A DNA stretch of 64,000 nucleotides from Odontocerum albicorne. Lineage: Eukaryota > Arthropoda > Insecta > Trichoptera > Odontoceridae. Positions within the stretch are counted from its first letter, which is position 1. Every line of letters starts with the position of its first letter. Shown here in pieces: positions 31,290 to 42,050 of this stretch. The position numbers were made by a program, and so were the translations under genes. The stretch spans positions 7,847,716-7,911,715 of the forward strand of contig OX463842.1 of assembly GCA_949825065.1 (NCBI GenBank), given 5' to 3'. A model generated the notes under the pieces. It saw only the letters and a list, made by a program, of their open reading frames with translations. It had not been told where the DNA came from and searched no databases.

Positions 31290-32195
31290 TATCTTATAAA
31301 GCAATGCGATGAATTCTTCAGTTTTTTTATTTCATATTCAATTCCATCTTCCGAATGAAGCTAACGAAAAAAAAAACTAGAAAAAGGATCAACTCAAAAC
31401 GGTGACGCCTGACTTAACAGAACCCTCCAGTATATTTGAAGTATCCTTTAGAAAGCTACTCAGTAGGCTTTTTTTTATAGAATCGATAGTTAAAAAGCAA
31501 GAATTTCAATATACTTTTTTGGTGCCTTTTAGAATCTCCCCTTCTTTTCCCATCCTTGAAGCGCTCCAATCTTCAAGATTGACTTTTAACAATTTAGAAT
31601 CGTAAAACCAAATTCATGCGAATTTTATCGCATAAAACTTAACGCGAGGGAAAATTTAATAACAAGAACATGATAGAAGGACACGGTACAATATTTGATA
31701 TTAAAATTTTAAACATCGAGTGATATTGAATTACCTTTTGTTAAACCTAAAATTGAATCGTATACCGGAACGCATCTAAAATTTATTTACCGTCAATTTT
31801 ATTTATTATACAACTTGGAAAAAGATTTGAAAAACATCGTCACGCAAAATGACAGTTATTGAAAAGATCTATGTCACTTTTAAAAAAGATGTAGGTTGAG
31901 ATTGAGATGGGTTATGAAAATAAGTCACAGTTTATTGACTTGCAAAATAAAATATGATATATTTCAACGTGTTGGCCAATTTTATATACGTACTGCGGAT
32001 ATTAAAAGGATTTTTTATACTCTTTAATAAAACTGCCGGATATTTATTTCTTTAATAAAAAATACCAGTTATTTGTATGTTTAATAGTAATACCGGATAT
32101 TTATTTTTTTGATACAAAAAATACAGTTATTTAACTCTTTTATAATAACACTGAATTTTTCACACTTTAATAATAACACTAGAGAGAGAAATATC
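31290..32195. other. No gene seen; degenerate AT repeats near the end
   Basis: Between about 31985 and 32175 a loose tandem pattern (GGATATTTATTTCTTTAATA, then TACCAGTTATTTG) repeats three to four times. The rest has no feature; a 67-codon frame at 31402-31605 is not recognised. Confidence 0.4.
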
Positions 32196-32204
32196 TGAGA
32201 ATGA

Positions 32205-32860
32205 ATGCTGCAAAACCCAAAATCATGGGAATGGAAAATTGTGATGTGGAGAATAAATGCGATTTATGTATGGGTGAACAATGAAATAATGGAGCAATGT
32301 AAGGAATTGCGTTATTTCGGTAGAATTTTCTCAAATGATGTAATAGAACGGCGCGTAGCTTTAGGAAATACAGTAAATGGAGCATTAAAGCGTATAAAAT
32401 TGAACCGAACAGTATCAAAATCTGCTAAGATGATAGTTCACTATAGTATACTACAATAGTATTAGCTTTGATTTATGGAAATGAAACGTAGAAATAGAAA
32501 AATACTGTAAGAAGCCGTGTAAATACTATAGAAATGCGTGCACTTAGAAAAAAATCAGGGGGTGACAATATATGACAGAGTACGAAATGTGGTGAATACG
32601 GATGAATGTGAACATAACATTATTGTTTAATTAAGGCGTAAAAAAGTACTCAGAGATGGTTGGAGCACGTGAAACGAATGAATGAGTAAATACGATTAGC
32701 TTGGGTCACACACAATAGGAAAGGACAAATGCAGACTAATCTGAAATTGTAGGAGTTATGCGAGTAGGTGTATAAGTATGAAAGTGGCGAAATATAAGAT
32801 AGGAAAGTTTGGAGTTCTGTCATCATTGCCTACCCGAATAGGAAAATGACTTGAGGGTAT
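32205..32860 (+). pseudogene. LINE-A C-terminal relic
   Basis: The plus frame reads VNNEIMEQCKELRYFGRIFS then NDVIERRVALGNTVNGALKR and SKSAKMIVHYSILQ, matching the LINE-A/RTE-like pattern V-x-x-E-x-L-E-Q-V-x-E-F-x-Y-L-G-x-x-F-x-x-D ... E-R-R-x-x-x-G-N-x-V-N-G-A-L. Later, out-of-frame pieces give MRALRK-like, DRVRNVVNTDEC and finally PTRIGK near 32845. It is the longest LINE-A fragment in the window but has many stops. Confidence 0.7.
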
Positions 32861-32962
32861 TTATGGTTTTTTTTAATTGGGGGAGATGAGAAAAAAAATA
32901 ATTAAAGAAAAATTTAAATGGTGGAATTTAAAGACCAGCTTCTCCTCAAAGATGCTCTAACT

Positions 32963-33112
32963 CGGTGTTTCCCAACGTGGGGCCCACGCCCCACAAGGGG
33001 GCAATTTGATTTTTAAGAGGGGCAATTTGAAAATTGACTCGTTCAGAGTTTAGTCGTATTTTAATCGCTTTGTCGCGTCACCGTTACGTAGGGGGGGCAT
33101 AAGAATTTTAGA
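32963..33112 (+). mobile_element. hAT terminal fragment
   Basis: Starts CGGTGTTTCCCAACGTGGGG, close to the CAGTGGTTCCCAACGTGGG ends of many arthropod hAT elements, and continues with CACAAGGGGGCAATTTG. No matching opposite end or 8-bp duplication was found; it is a remnant of one end. Confidence 0.55.
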
Positions 33113-33117
33113 AAGGT

Positions 33118-33228
33118 GGTATTGTAACCAACAAGTTATTGTCATTGTATTCTAACCAGCAAGTTATTGTCATTGTATTGTAACCAACAAGTTATTGTCA
33201 TTGTATTGTAACCAACAAGTTTATTGTT
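33118..33228. repeat. 28-bp tandem array, about 4 copies
   Basis: The unit is TAACCAACAAGTTATTGTCA TTGTATTG, directly following the hAT fragment. Confidence 0.9.
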
Positions 33229-33357
33229 AGGATAAAGATAGTGACTGTTGCCATTATATTGTGTACTATAGTAGAATTGACTTACGTTGAGAAAAACAAA
33301 ATTTGTAAAAAAGTCATTGAAAGTTTTGTAAAGAAAATTGATATACAAAAAAAAACC

Positions 33358-33465
33358 TTTTAAGATCTTCCAATATATGATAGCAACACATTTAGTTTTA
33401 GGTAGAGTATATTTAATATTTATGTATAATCATAAATTTTTATAAGACCTCCCAAAAAAGATTGT
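33358..33465 (+). repeat. Repeat C 3' end fragment
   Basis: Contains GATCTTCCAATATATGATAG, CACATTTAGTTTTAGG and ATAAGACCTCCCAAAAAAG, the same 3' module as at 60035-60155 and, inverted, 60865-60990. Confidence 0.6.
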
Positions 33466-33589
33466 CTTTCACTATTTCCTGAATCTATACACGCCACACA
33501 TATCTCTAACCATTCCACGGCATGGGACAAGCAACTGCAAACCCTTCCATAATGTTATGTCAAAATAATTTAATATAAAAGTTTATTTT

Positions 33590-33935
33590 ATTTATTTATT
33601 AATGTATTTATTTATTTAACACTTTTATTGCAATAAAATCTGGCGGGATTATTGCCAGGTGGCAATTTCTTCCAGCCAACCAGACAAAAGTAAATGAAGA
33701 AAGTTACGTGGTCGCATAAATCATTCAAATGACTATCCATCCCCACGAAATCCATAAACATATACGCGAGAACATGCCCACGAACCCCACAAAGACGGAC
33801 AATCACCCGAACATTATTTTTCATATAAAGTGAGATATCATCAATCAAAAGGAAAGGAAGGGATGGTGGAGAGGAAAGGAAAAGAAAAATCAGAAATGAA
33901 ACACGTTATTTTACTGACTAGAAATTAAAAGTTTA
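33590..33935 (-). mobile_element. LINE-D 3' end
   Basis: The best-preserved LINE-D terminus. On the minus strand it runs from AACGTGTTTCATTTC through a 78-codon remnant frame to GTCTGGTTGGCTGGAAGAAA, TTGCCACCTGGCAATAATCC and a T/A-rich end (AATAAAAGTGTTAAATAAAT). TTGCCA and TGGCAA form a perfect 6-bp stem with a 2-bp spacer. Confidence 0.75.
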
Positions 33936-34630
33936 TAAGTACAATAAAAAATTAAGCCGTAATATTCATTATAAAAACTTTAAATGCGTTAAAAAAACCT
34001 TTTCTCATTTCTCAAATTAAAATCATAAATAAAACTGCTCATTCATGTTCTCGTAATAAAAAATTACAAACTTAAAACTTTTTTAAACTCGTTAAGAATA
34101 AAATTTAAGCGACAAAAACAAATAACACTCGCGTTCTATTGACTTAAATCTTAAAAAAATGGGAAAGAAATTAAAAGTTTTGGATTGTTTCGCATTTTAT
34201 GGGCTATTCAATTTATTTAGTAAATTGGGTAAAGTTTTTATTTTTTTCCAACAGATTTAAAACAATTATAAAACGGTTTTATCCATTTTTATTCCATACC
34301 AAATTAGTTTAATACCATCTGCACAGTTTTTTTTTTTCGTTATTCTCCTGTTTTTCCACATTCCGTTCAATTTAGCCTTTTGATGGAAAAATAAAAACAA
34401 AATTAACGAAAACTTTGCCTCGGTATATTTTACAATTTTACAACGGTTCATGCAAAATTTGACGACAACCAGCTCGCTATTCGTTGCGCTTTCTCCTTTT
34501 TACGAATATTAAATATTTAGTTTTAATCTAAGAAAAAAATCTGCCTTAACTGAAATGAAACGTGTTTTTTTTCAAATTTAACACTTACATACAAATATTT
34601 ATGGGTATCATTTTTTTTGTCTCGTATGGT
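33936..34630. other. No feature seen
   Basis: AT-rich DNA; a 61-codon minus frame at 34266-34451 has no recognisable motif. Confidence 0.4.
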
Positions 34631-34639
34631 TTCTCTCCC

Positions 34640-34915
34640 AGTCTGATGTCCAGGTCTTTCATTCATGATGCAGCTTCAGATATAGCCCGATGGATCTCCT
34701 CCCGTCTTCCCAGGAATGCATAAATTATACACTCTTTCGATTTGACTGACAATCTGATCCATTTCGCTTGAGCATGAAGAGGAATCAATGAAACTCCACC
34801 TATGCAACGCATGTGCACTGCAACCATGACTGCATCTAAGGCAGATCACGGTACACCACAATCTTTGTAATTGGTACAATCCTTGGATAAACGCGTTAGA
34901 ATCACTCACATGGTA
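34640..34915 (-). pseudogene. R1-like LINE relic, copy 1
   Basis: The minus frame includes QGLYQLQRLWCTVICLRCSH and MDQIVSQIERV. It aligns at DNA level with 35330-35545, whose reading shows the diagnostic motif better. It is a short decayed piece. Confidence 0.45.
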
Positions 34916-35009
34916 AAGATTGATTTAGAAATCAGTGCTACTAGCTATCTGGTAAGCTTTCAATCCTCTCGGCTTATCATTTTCGTTGTGATTCTGAAAG
35001 GTCATGATT

Positions 35010-35225
35010 TAAGGTGCCGATCAACATACCGGTGTGCTCCTATCGTCTCAATTCAAGTGTGCCATCAGATCCAGTACAACGGTATGCCCGGTGAATTTGC
35101 TAGTGTGCAACGGTTACCTCACTTAAAAAACAAACTCCACGACACAGTGTTGCTTTGCAACTGAATTGACATTGGAATAGCGATTAGATCCTCGACTACG
35201 AGGCCCAGCATCGACGAGGATTTAA
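35010..35225 (+). mobile_element. SINE-B body
   Basis: Carries GTGCCATCAGATCCAGTACA, GGTGAATTTGCTAGTGTGCA, CACTTAAAAAACAAACTCCA and CGAGGCCCAGCATCGACGAG in the family order. The head is missing. It separates the two R1-like relics. Confidence 0.75.
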
Positions 35226-35329
35226 TATGAGTTATAAGAAAGCTGGAAACACTCACTGCTAAAACTGTATGAAAAAAAAAGTATAACTCTTATACTGGCT
35301 AGACGAGATGATTTTCTATATATTAAATA

Positions 35330-35545
35330 TTTGAACACTTCACATTCATTAGTACTTAGATATTGGACACTCTTCCACGATGTGTCCGACAGTCTAAACC
35401 ATTTCATATTAACACAACAAAGAATTAATGAAATCTCTTCTACGCAACATGTGCACGGTAACCGTAGTCACACCAAACACAATTCAGTATATGATATACC
35501 ACAATCTTTGCGACAGGTAAAATCCTTTTAGAATCATTATTGGGT
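35330..35545 (-). pseudogene. R1-like LINE relic, copy 2
   Basis: The minus strand, about 35410-35340, reads VGHIVEECPISKY, matching the H-I-V-E-E-C-P block found near the C-terminus (after the RNase H-like region) of R1/Jockey-type LINE proteins. Upstream, FYLSQRLWYIIY and VTTVTVHMLRRRDFINSLLC surround stops. Confidence 0.5.
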
Positions 35546-35559
35546 CACTCACATAGCGA

Positions 35560-36535
35560 GATTGCCAACCGTGGACCGATTATATTTATGTAGTCAACTT
35601 TCTGCTATGAGTTCGCCTTCATTTATTTCATGTATTCAGCTAACCTAAGGTTTATTCTGCTAGTATCCAACTGAGCTCAACATTTATTGAACAAATTTAA
35701 TGTAAAATCGCACAAAACCAAGTGTTTGTTTAAAGATTTTTTTCTCAAGAGCCACTAACATAGCTCCTGCTGCTTTTCTAAAACTAGTGTTTTATCCAGC
35801 TATCCATTTCCTACAGACAATTCCTAGAATAATCATATTTTTATTTATGTATTTTTAAAAGTATACTCATTTTCTAGCATTTTTTATTTTCCATAAATGT
35901 AGTCAATTTATCATCGCTTACTGGCTGGGAATACCAAAATTAGGGTAAATAATCGTTCAAAAATTGTGTGTATATGTATAGTAATATCACAAATTTTATA
36001 TCAAAATTTTTAAACACTTGTTTCAAATAATTTATAGTTTAGTCGTCTTAAGACTAAATTTATCGTTTAAATCGTCAATATTTTATATTTACTTTTCTTG
36101 TTCACCCAAGTAAAAAAAAAATACTTTGATAATTCTGAGTTATTTTATAGCATAAAAAGAAACAAAGTATAATATATGAAATGTTTAATAAATCTAACCA
36201 CTTTTTACTGCTGTACCAAATATTATTTGGTCAATAAAATACAAATTCTTTTTAGCTGAAAATGTGAACTGAATAAAAAGTTTTATAGAAATAATAACAT
36301 CAATTTAATCAACTCGTAAGCAAGTTTTATTTATTGCCTTGCTATAAAAACTGAGGTATTCGAATAAACAAAACATAACAAGTGTTTAGGGTAAAATTTA
36401 TTGGTTTATCTTTTACAGTCTATGTTTTATGGATTTCAATCTGAACCTTTCCTCATAAATGGCACGAAATCCCAAATATCTACTTAGCCATCCTTAAGAA
36501 ATAAAAAATTTAAACAAAGACATCCAAAAAAAATA
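35560..36535. other. No feature seen
   Basis: AT-rich DNA with no recognised repeat, RNA gene or coding motif. Confidence 0.4.
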
Positions 36536-36539
36536 GCAT

Positions 36540-36725
36540 AATGTGACGTCCGTGACCTAGTTGGTAAGGCACATATTTTCCAGCCAAGGGTTGTATTGTA
36601 GATTCAATTAACGTTGGAACCCAGATGTTTTCAAAAATGATTACTATATGGTCCATTTAAATATTTTTTAACATCTTTCTGGTTAGTTGAAAAAGTTTGC
36701 CATTTGGCAACAAGGGCGTCAAATA
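36540..36725 (+). mobile_element. SINE-A, near full length
   Basis: Order: GACGTCCGTGACCTAGTTGGTAAGG (A-box region, 36544-36568), a decayed B box (GTAGATTCAATTAACG), GTTGGAACCCAGATG, TTTTTTAACATCTTTCTGG, TTAGTTGAAAAAGTTTGCCA and TTTGGCAACAAGGGCGTC. The terminal hairpin TTGCCA/TGGCAA is intact. Confidence 0.85.
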
Positions 36726-36824
36726 AATAGAATTCTTATCATAATTTAGGTTTTACTATAAATAATTAGTAAATTGATAAAATATAGTCTGAAATTGATA
36801 CATGACAAAAAGTCTGTGTAGAAA

Positions 36825-37130
36825 TCCACGATAGTTCTGTAATGTGTAAAAAACCTGCTGTTAGTCAGTATATAAAAACTTTAAAAAAACACGTTATATG
36901 TAATAACAAATTTTACTGTTTTTCAGAGTAGAAACATGAAAATTCCATGATGCGTAATAAAAAATCCTACTGTTTGTCAGTGTCGAAAAACACGAAAATT
37001 CCGTAATGTATTCGAAAAAAATGTTTCTGCTTACTTAAAAGTTTAATTAAAATCCTCCTGTTTGTCAGTGTAAAAAACACGAAATTATACATTATGAAAC
37101 GAATGTTTCGTAATGTATAATTAAAACTCT
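36825..37130. repeat. Degenerate tandem array, about 75-bp unit, 4 copies
   Basis: The recurring core is CTACTGTTTGTCAGTGT then AAAAACACGAAAATTCCGTA ATGTATT, with insertions of variable length between cores. Confidence 0.65.
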
Positions 37131-38125
37131 GCAGGCACACACGTCACCACCAACAATTCAATTTTAATTATCAAGGGTGAATTATTCCTCTATTTCTACA
37201 ATTGTGGGGCCGCATAAATTGGGAAATCAATAAGCACATTATGAACATACTTTTCAACTAACCTTATAATTATTATTTCTTGAGTTGATTGCGTTGTAAT
37301 ATATTTTTTAGATCGTTTAGATTTATGTATAGTATGTACAACTATTATTGATTATTGATTAAATTCTTAATCGACAAACAATAAAAACAAGAATTTTAAA
37401 TAATAAATGATAATACTTTGTTTTTCTACAAATGATATTAATCCCAAACTCACGTGTTTCTACCTCACATATCTAAGCTTTCTAAAGGTGGAATGATTGT
37501 TGGCTCTACTCGTACTTGAAAAAGTGTTTCGAGATGTTAGAAACACGTGACGTGGAATTTTTTGTAATTAGTGAAATAACAAAGAAATTTACAATACTAT
37601 ATAATATTAATATACGTTTCACAAAGTTTAATATATTTTTTTAATAAATTTATCAATAGTTTTTACTTAATTTTTGTGAGACTCCAATTTAGAAAAATTA
37701 TTTTGCTTTGCAACACATTCTTTGAATGAATGAATTAACAATATAATTAGTATTTTAAATAAAATAACAGTAAATTTTACCGGCTTACTGAACACAATTG
37801 TGATTCAACAGAACGTGGAAGTTTCGAAATATATGTTCTGGATTAGTCGTTGACTGCTAGTGAGTAGGAAGGCATGTTAAGGACTTTGTCTTCTAAATCC
37901 AATTTAAGGAAGGAGAGCCAAACCAGACCACTGGGGTTGCTTCAATACCACAACTAGCAGAGTCACATCATGCTCAGGGCTCTCAAACTTTTCTGAAACT
38001 TTATTAAAGCCATGGCCTCGCGAATGAGGGTGAAATTCGTTACGTCTTGGGGATGGATAATGTGCATGTGAGTTTTCTTTAGCATTCACTTCTGCAATTG
38101 ATTTTTTTTATAAGCATAACATATT
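37131..38125. other. No firm feature; unknown minus frame at 37904-38089
   Basis: Mostly AT-rich. The minus frame at 37904-38089 (61 codons) is more balanced in composition and reads ESPEHDVTLLVVVLKQPQWS. I do not recognise it; it has no similarity within the window and could be a fragment of an unidentified transposon. Confidence 0.3.
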
Positions 38126-38129
38126 ATCA

Positions 38130-38590
38130 AGTTGATGAAGAAGAACTCATAGAGATGATATGGGCACGTAGAATGAATGAATATAGCAAATATTGTACAG
38201 TACCCGGCGGTAAGTAATACACATCATTTGTAGAGCGTTGTCTCTGTCATTCATACACGTGTTCCGTCGCGATTTGTCAGTCGTTACTGGACAGGACTGT
38301 TAGCGCATTGTGCGACAGAGACGACGCTCTACAAACGATGTGTATTACTTACCGCCGGATACTGTACAAATGTGAGTGAAAGGCGTGGTAGAGGAAGATC
38401 AAGAAATACATTGGTGGAAGTATGATATGAAAACAGGAAATGAAAAAAGTCTGCCTAATCGTAGAGGGTGTATAAGAAGGTGTATAGGCGTAGGAGAGGT
38501 GAAGGTTGTTTGTCGCGATAGGAAAGTCTATCGTTTTCTGTTCTCTACCTACCCCGACAGGGAAACAGCGTGATGGTGTGTATCTTGTAT
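38130..38590 (+). pseudogene. LINE-A 3' relic carrying a Tc1-type MITE
   Basis: Before the MITE the frame reads WARRMNEYSKYC; after it, NVSERRGRGRSRNTLV, then CIRRCIGVGEVKVVCRDRKV and FLFSTYPDRETA with a stop at about 38573. Bridging the MITE restores the LINE-A order R-M-N-E ... G-R-G-R-x-R-N-T ... V-C-R-D-R-K ... Y-P-x-x-E-T-A. Frameshifts remain elsewhere. Confidence 0.8.
38198..38364. mobile_element. Tc1/mariner-type MITE, 167 bp
   Basis: Arms of 51 bp (38198-38248 and 38314-38364) differ at three sites and begin CAGTACCCGGCGGTAAGTAA or CAGTATCCGGCGGTAAGTAA. TA duplications lie at 38196-38197 and 38365-38366. The 65-bp centre is not coding. No autonomous partner with these ends is in the window. 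Confidence 0.92.
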
Positions 38591-38595
38591 GGTCA

Positions 38596-38790
38596 AGATT
38601 GTACTAATGTATTCCCTCGTGATCAAATATGATTGTCAGATATTCTGTGTTTGGAAGACGCCTGTGTTTATATAAGTGTATTATGTACAAGATGTTGCAC
38701 TTTAGTAAGCATAATTTTGACAGATCAAACCTAAAGTTTCGATGGCAATGAGATCAAAAATCCAAAAAGGTCGTCAGGTTTAATCTGATA
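38596..38790 (+). repeat. Repeat G, copy 2
   Basis: Aligned with 15826-16015 (TGATTGTCAGAT, AGACGCCTGTG, GTTGCACTTTAGTAAGCATA, CAGATCAAACCTAA). It directly follows a LINE-A end in the same orientation. Confidence 0.6.
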
Positions 38791-38824
38791 CACTCTTTCG
38801 CAAGACAGAGTACATTTCCATACA

Positions 38825-39690
38825 TAAATATCTTCACGCCATGTACTTTTTAGGATAGGCAGAGGACCGATCTCTATATTTTTCTATCCATGCACAAAAC
38901 TCTCGCATCGTCCACATCCATGCGTTTTGTTATACAAGCTGTCCTATACAAGCTGTCTTATACAAGCTGTCCTATACAAGCTGCCCTATACAAGCTGCTC
39001 TATACAAGCTGCCCTATACAAGCTGCCCTATACAAGCTGCCCTATACAAGCTGCCATATACAATACAAGCTGTCCTATACAAGCTGCCCTATACAAGCTG
39101 CCCTATACAAGCTGCCCTATACAAGCTGTCCTATACAAGCTGTCCTATACAAGCTGTCCTATACAAGCTGTCCTATACAAGCTGTCCTATACAAGCTGTC
39201 CTATACAAGCTGTCTTATATAAGCTGCCCTACACAAGCTGCCCTATACAAGCTGCCCTATACAAGCTGCCATATACAATACAAGCTGTCCTATACAAGCT
39301 GTCATATACAAGCTGTCCTATGCAAGCTGTCCTATACAAGCTGCCCTATACAAGCTGTCCTATACAAGCTGCCCTATACAAGCTGTCCTATTCAAGCTGT
39401 CCTATACAAGCTGTCCTATACAAGCTGTCCTATACAAACTGCCCTATACAAGCTGTCCTATTTCAAATACTAATTAAGTTTTCCTCATTTATAATTTCTT
39501 CAACTGTTCCATTTCTCTCTTTTCTTGGTCTACCTGATCTCCGTTCTCCACGTTTTTCAAACATACTCTTATGTATTTTTTGCGCAAGTCTTTTGCGAGT
39601 TGGAATATGGAGTATTGATGTGGACCCCGCAGGATTCGTTGCTTTCAAATGACGAAGAAAGTCCAAAAGATCTTTTTGAAATATATCCAC
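38825..39690 (-). pseudogene. LINE-A 3' relic split by a 14-bp minisatellite
   Basis: Upstream of the array (39690-39470) the minus frame reads KRLAQKIHKSMFEKRGERRS GRPRKERNGTVEEIINEENL. Downstream of it (about 38925-38830) it reads MDVDDARVLCMDRKI, a stop, and RSVLCLS. In other copies these two blocks are separated by only a few dozen bases, so the array sits inside the coding remnant. Confidence 0.8.
38932..39468. repeat. Tandem array, 14-bp unit, about 38 copies
   Basis: The unit is CTATACAAGCTGTC with a common CTGCCC variant; the sub-block CATATACAATACAAG occurs twice (39052 and 39268), marking an internal segmental duplication of about 215 bp. The array contains no stop in the plus frame, giving an apparent 241-codon ORF that is periodic (14-residue) and not a gene. 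Confidence 0.97.
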
Positions 39691-39831
39691 AAACGTGAGT
39701 ACGGTTTCTACCCGTTGCTCTATCCTACAACGTTTCTTCTAGGTATGCTGGGATACATCCTTCTAAGCGTAAGAAGGGATGTGAGAGTATCTTCTAATAT
39801 CTTTAAATTATTATTATTATTATTTTTATTT

Positions 39832-40012
39832 TACCTGGCGAGTTTATTGCCATGTGGCAATCTCTTCCAACCAACCAGAAATATGTTTAAATGGGCCTTA
39901 AGTGAAAACCAAACTGGAATTCCATTTAAAAAATCTGGATTCCAACGGGGATCGAACCCGTAACCTCCGGATCGGTAGACAAGCGTCTTACCACCAAGCC
40001 ACGGAGGTTGTC
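39832..40012 (-). mobile_element. SINE-A, best-preserved copy
   Basis: The minus strand has a tRNA-like head: CCTCCGTGGCTTGGTGGTAA (A box TGGCTTGGTGG), GACGCTTGTCTACCGATCCG, and GGTTCGATCCCC (B box). Then TTGGAATCCAGATTTTTTAA, AATTCCAGTTTGGTTTTCAC, TTAAGGCCCATTTAAACATA, TTTCTGGTTGGTTGGAAGAG, ATTGCCACATGGCAATAAAC and TCGCCAGG, ending in AAT repeats. It is the reference for the family. Polymerase III promoter boxes are intact. Confidence 0.92.
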
Positions 40013-40885
40013 GTAAATTACTGATTGGACCAACATCTAAACCAACAATGCTGGAAAAGATATTTATTTACATGTTCCTAACACATCTTCGTGGTACAAA
40101 AATATTTATTGATTTAGACTGCAAATAAGTAAAACCAACTTGCCAAGTGTTACGCGGGTTGTCCCTTTTAAATATGACTTCAGATATTGACATCTTCAAT
40201 ATTTCAGGAAATATTTTGAGCTTTCTTAGTAAATGGAGGTATTTGTTTCTGCTCTACATTTAATATTTTTTATTTCTTGTTACTTCAAATACTCGTGCTT
40301 TTTTAATTGGGTTTAACTGGTTTATATAAGATTTATAAGTATATATTTTCTTTTAAAAAGTAATGAAACCCATATCTTCCAATATAATATCATAATCCAA
40401 ACAACGTTTGAAATCTCCATAATGTGAACACAACACGACCATTTGATAGCACCTAATTCAATCTGGTCTCGCCTCATCGTAGCCAATTGTCAATCAGCCA
40501 GTGGCGTTGTTCTGAATGCACCGCTCATTTCCTCCCACTTCCGCATCGAGCGCTGCGGTGACCCAGATGGGGTTGATTCACCTGCTGCCCTCTTCTACCG
40601 ACCCCACTAGCCGACCAACCCCCATTCCGTTAGCGTCTCTACCTCGAGGCAACGCCGATAAACGCCCTCATATATTTACTAAGAAATGCATTCCAGGTTA
40701 AAGGGCCCCATTCACGGACATTTACTGCTTTGTAAGAACAGTGGTTCATATTTTTCATTTTATGTGTAATATAAATATTTCGTGTTTATATATAATGCTT
40801 GAAGAAAGAAGGGATTTTGATAGAATGTTGGTATAACCATAAGACCAACTTTTAAAAAACGAATGAATTTTTTTTAATAATAATA
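40013..40885. other. No gene seen; GC-rich patch at 40450-40690
   Basis: A block around 40450-40690 (for example CACTTCCGCATCGAGCGCTG) stands out in composition and codon-like balance, but its 61-codon frame (40516-40701) has no known domain. The remainder is AT-rich and featureless. Confidence 0.35.
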
Positions 40886-40887
40886 AT

Positions 40888-41225
40888 AAAAGGAAAGACA
40901 CAAAGCGCAGTTTAGAAAGCAAACTCTACTCAACTACTCTAACTTGGGATTCGAACCCACTATTATTGATAGATATAGGAAGGTAGTCGCTAAAAATATT
41001 ACAAAATAAAAAGTTATAACTTAAAAGTAAGGATGTGAAGGTAGTGGCTGCATTCATTGAATGAAGTACTTCCCCGTATCTACACAAAAATATATTTGAT
41101 ACGAAAATCACAGAATACTTACCAAGAGTGGACGAACTACAAAGAAACCTTGGTAGATCTTCCTATATGTGATAGTAACACATTCGGCTTTAGGTGTAGT
41201 GTGTATGTTAAAGTAATGAATTCTA
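40888..41225 (+). repeat. Repeat C, most complete copy
   Basis: Order: GGAAAGACACAAAGCGCAGT, TAGAAAGCAAACTC, TGGGATTCGAACCCACTATT, AAGTAAGGATGTGAAGGTAG, TGGCTGCATTCATTG, AAGTACTTCCCCGTAT, ACTTACCAAGAGTGGACGAA, GTAGATCTTCCTATATGTGA and TAACACATTCGGCTTTAGGT. About 335 bp. No coding capacity. Confidence 0.75.
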
Positions 41226-42045
41226 AAAAAAAAACACAATGTATCAAAAACCAGCGGCGGCTGGTCTCGAGGTGCGTTGCTGAACCGGAGAAATAATTCG
41301 CAATAATTAAATTATACGTTCGCAAACATGACTTCCAAAAATGTTAAATATTTGTATAGATTAAATATGTATAAGAATACTGACAAATAATACGAGTATT
41401 TTTATTTAAGTGAAAATTCAAAAATATTTTAAGTAAAATTTAAAAAAATGTTCCTTTCAAATTGACCGGCCAAGATTGCCAATACTATTGGAGCGATCTT
41501 CAATACGCACCGGACGGAAACGCAGATTCATATAGGGCAGACAGAGACATATAGTAAACCGTGAGACTGCGATATTTCATATTCTTTCAGCGTATGCAGC
41601 GTGCATTGGTGCTCAGCGCACCAACGAATTTATTATAAGACGCTAGATTTAAATCCGAGGATTAGGGATTCGATTCTCTATTATACCTGATTTTTTTTTT
41701 TAAAAGTGTATGTCTCATCTGATCACATTAGACTCGATTTATAAGACCAAAAATAATCTTGTTTCCCAGTTTTACTCTTAAATATATCCGAATCACCAAT
41801 TGATATAAGTTAAGAGATCCCATACTAATGAAAATTTATTAATTTGCGTGTTCTCTTATTTTAGTACGTGTTACATATACAATTCACGCACTTCTAAGAC
41901 ACGTACGAAACGATCTCTTGTTACACCTAAATGTACAAACTTAAACAATATGGAGCGGATCTTATAAGAATAGAGAGTGTTTAAAGAATCTCTTTAACTC
42001 GAAAATTTCCACGAAATCTTTGTCGAGAAGGTTCCTGATTATCAA
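41226..42045. other. No firm feature; tRNA-like remnant near 41650
   Basis: Around 41630-41700 the sequence ATTAGGGATTCGATTCTC has a B-box-like core and is followed by a T run as in SINE-A, but the rest is too decayed to assign. Otherwise nothing is recognised. Confidence 0.35.
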
Positions 42046-42050
42046 ACACT

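Noticed and set aside
38927..39652. 241-codon open frame
   Set aside because: Almost all of it is the 14-bp minisatellite read as a 14-residue periodic peptide; the remainder is antisense LINE-A.
39950..40012. Possible tRNA gene (A and B boxes)
   Set aside because: The same head recurs at many sites attached to a constant SINE body and tail, and no proper cloverleaf with acceptor pairing was found.
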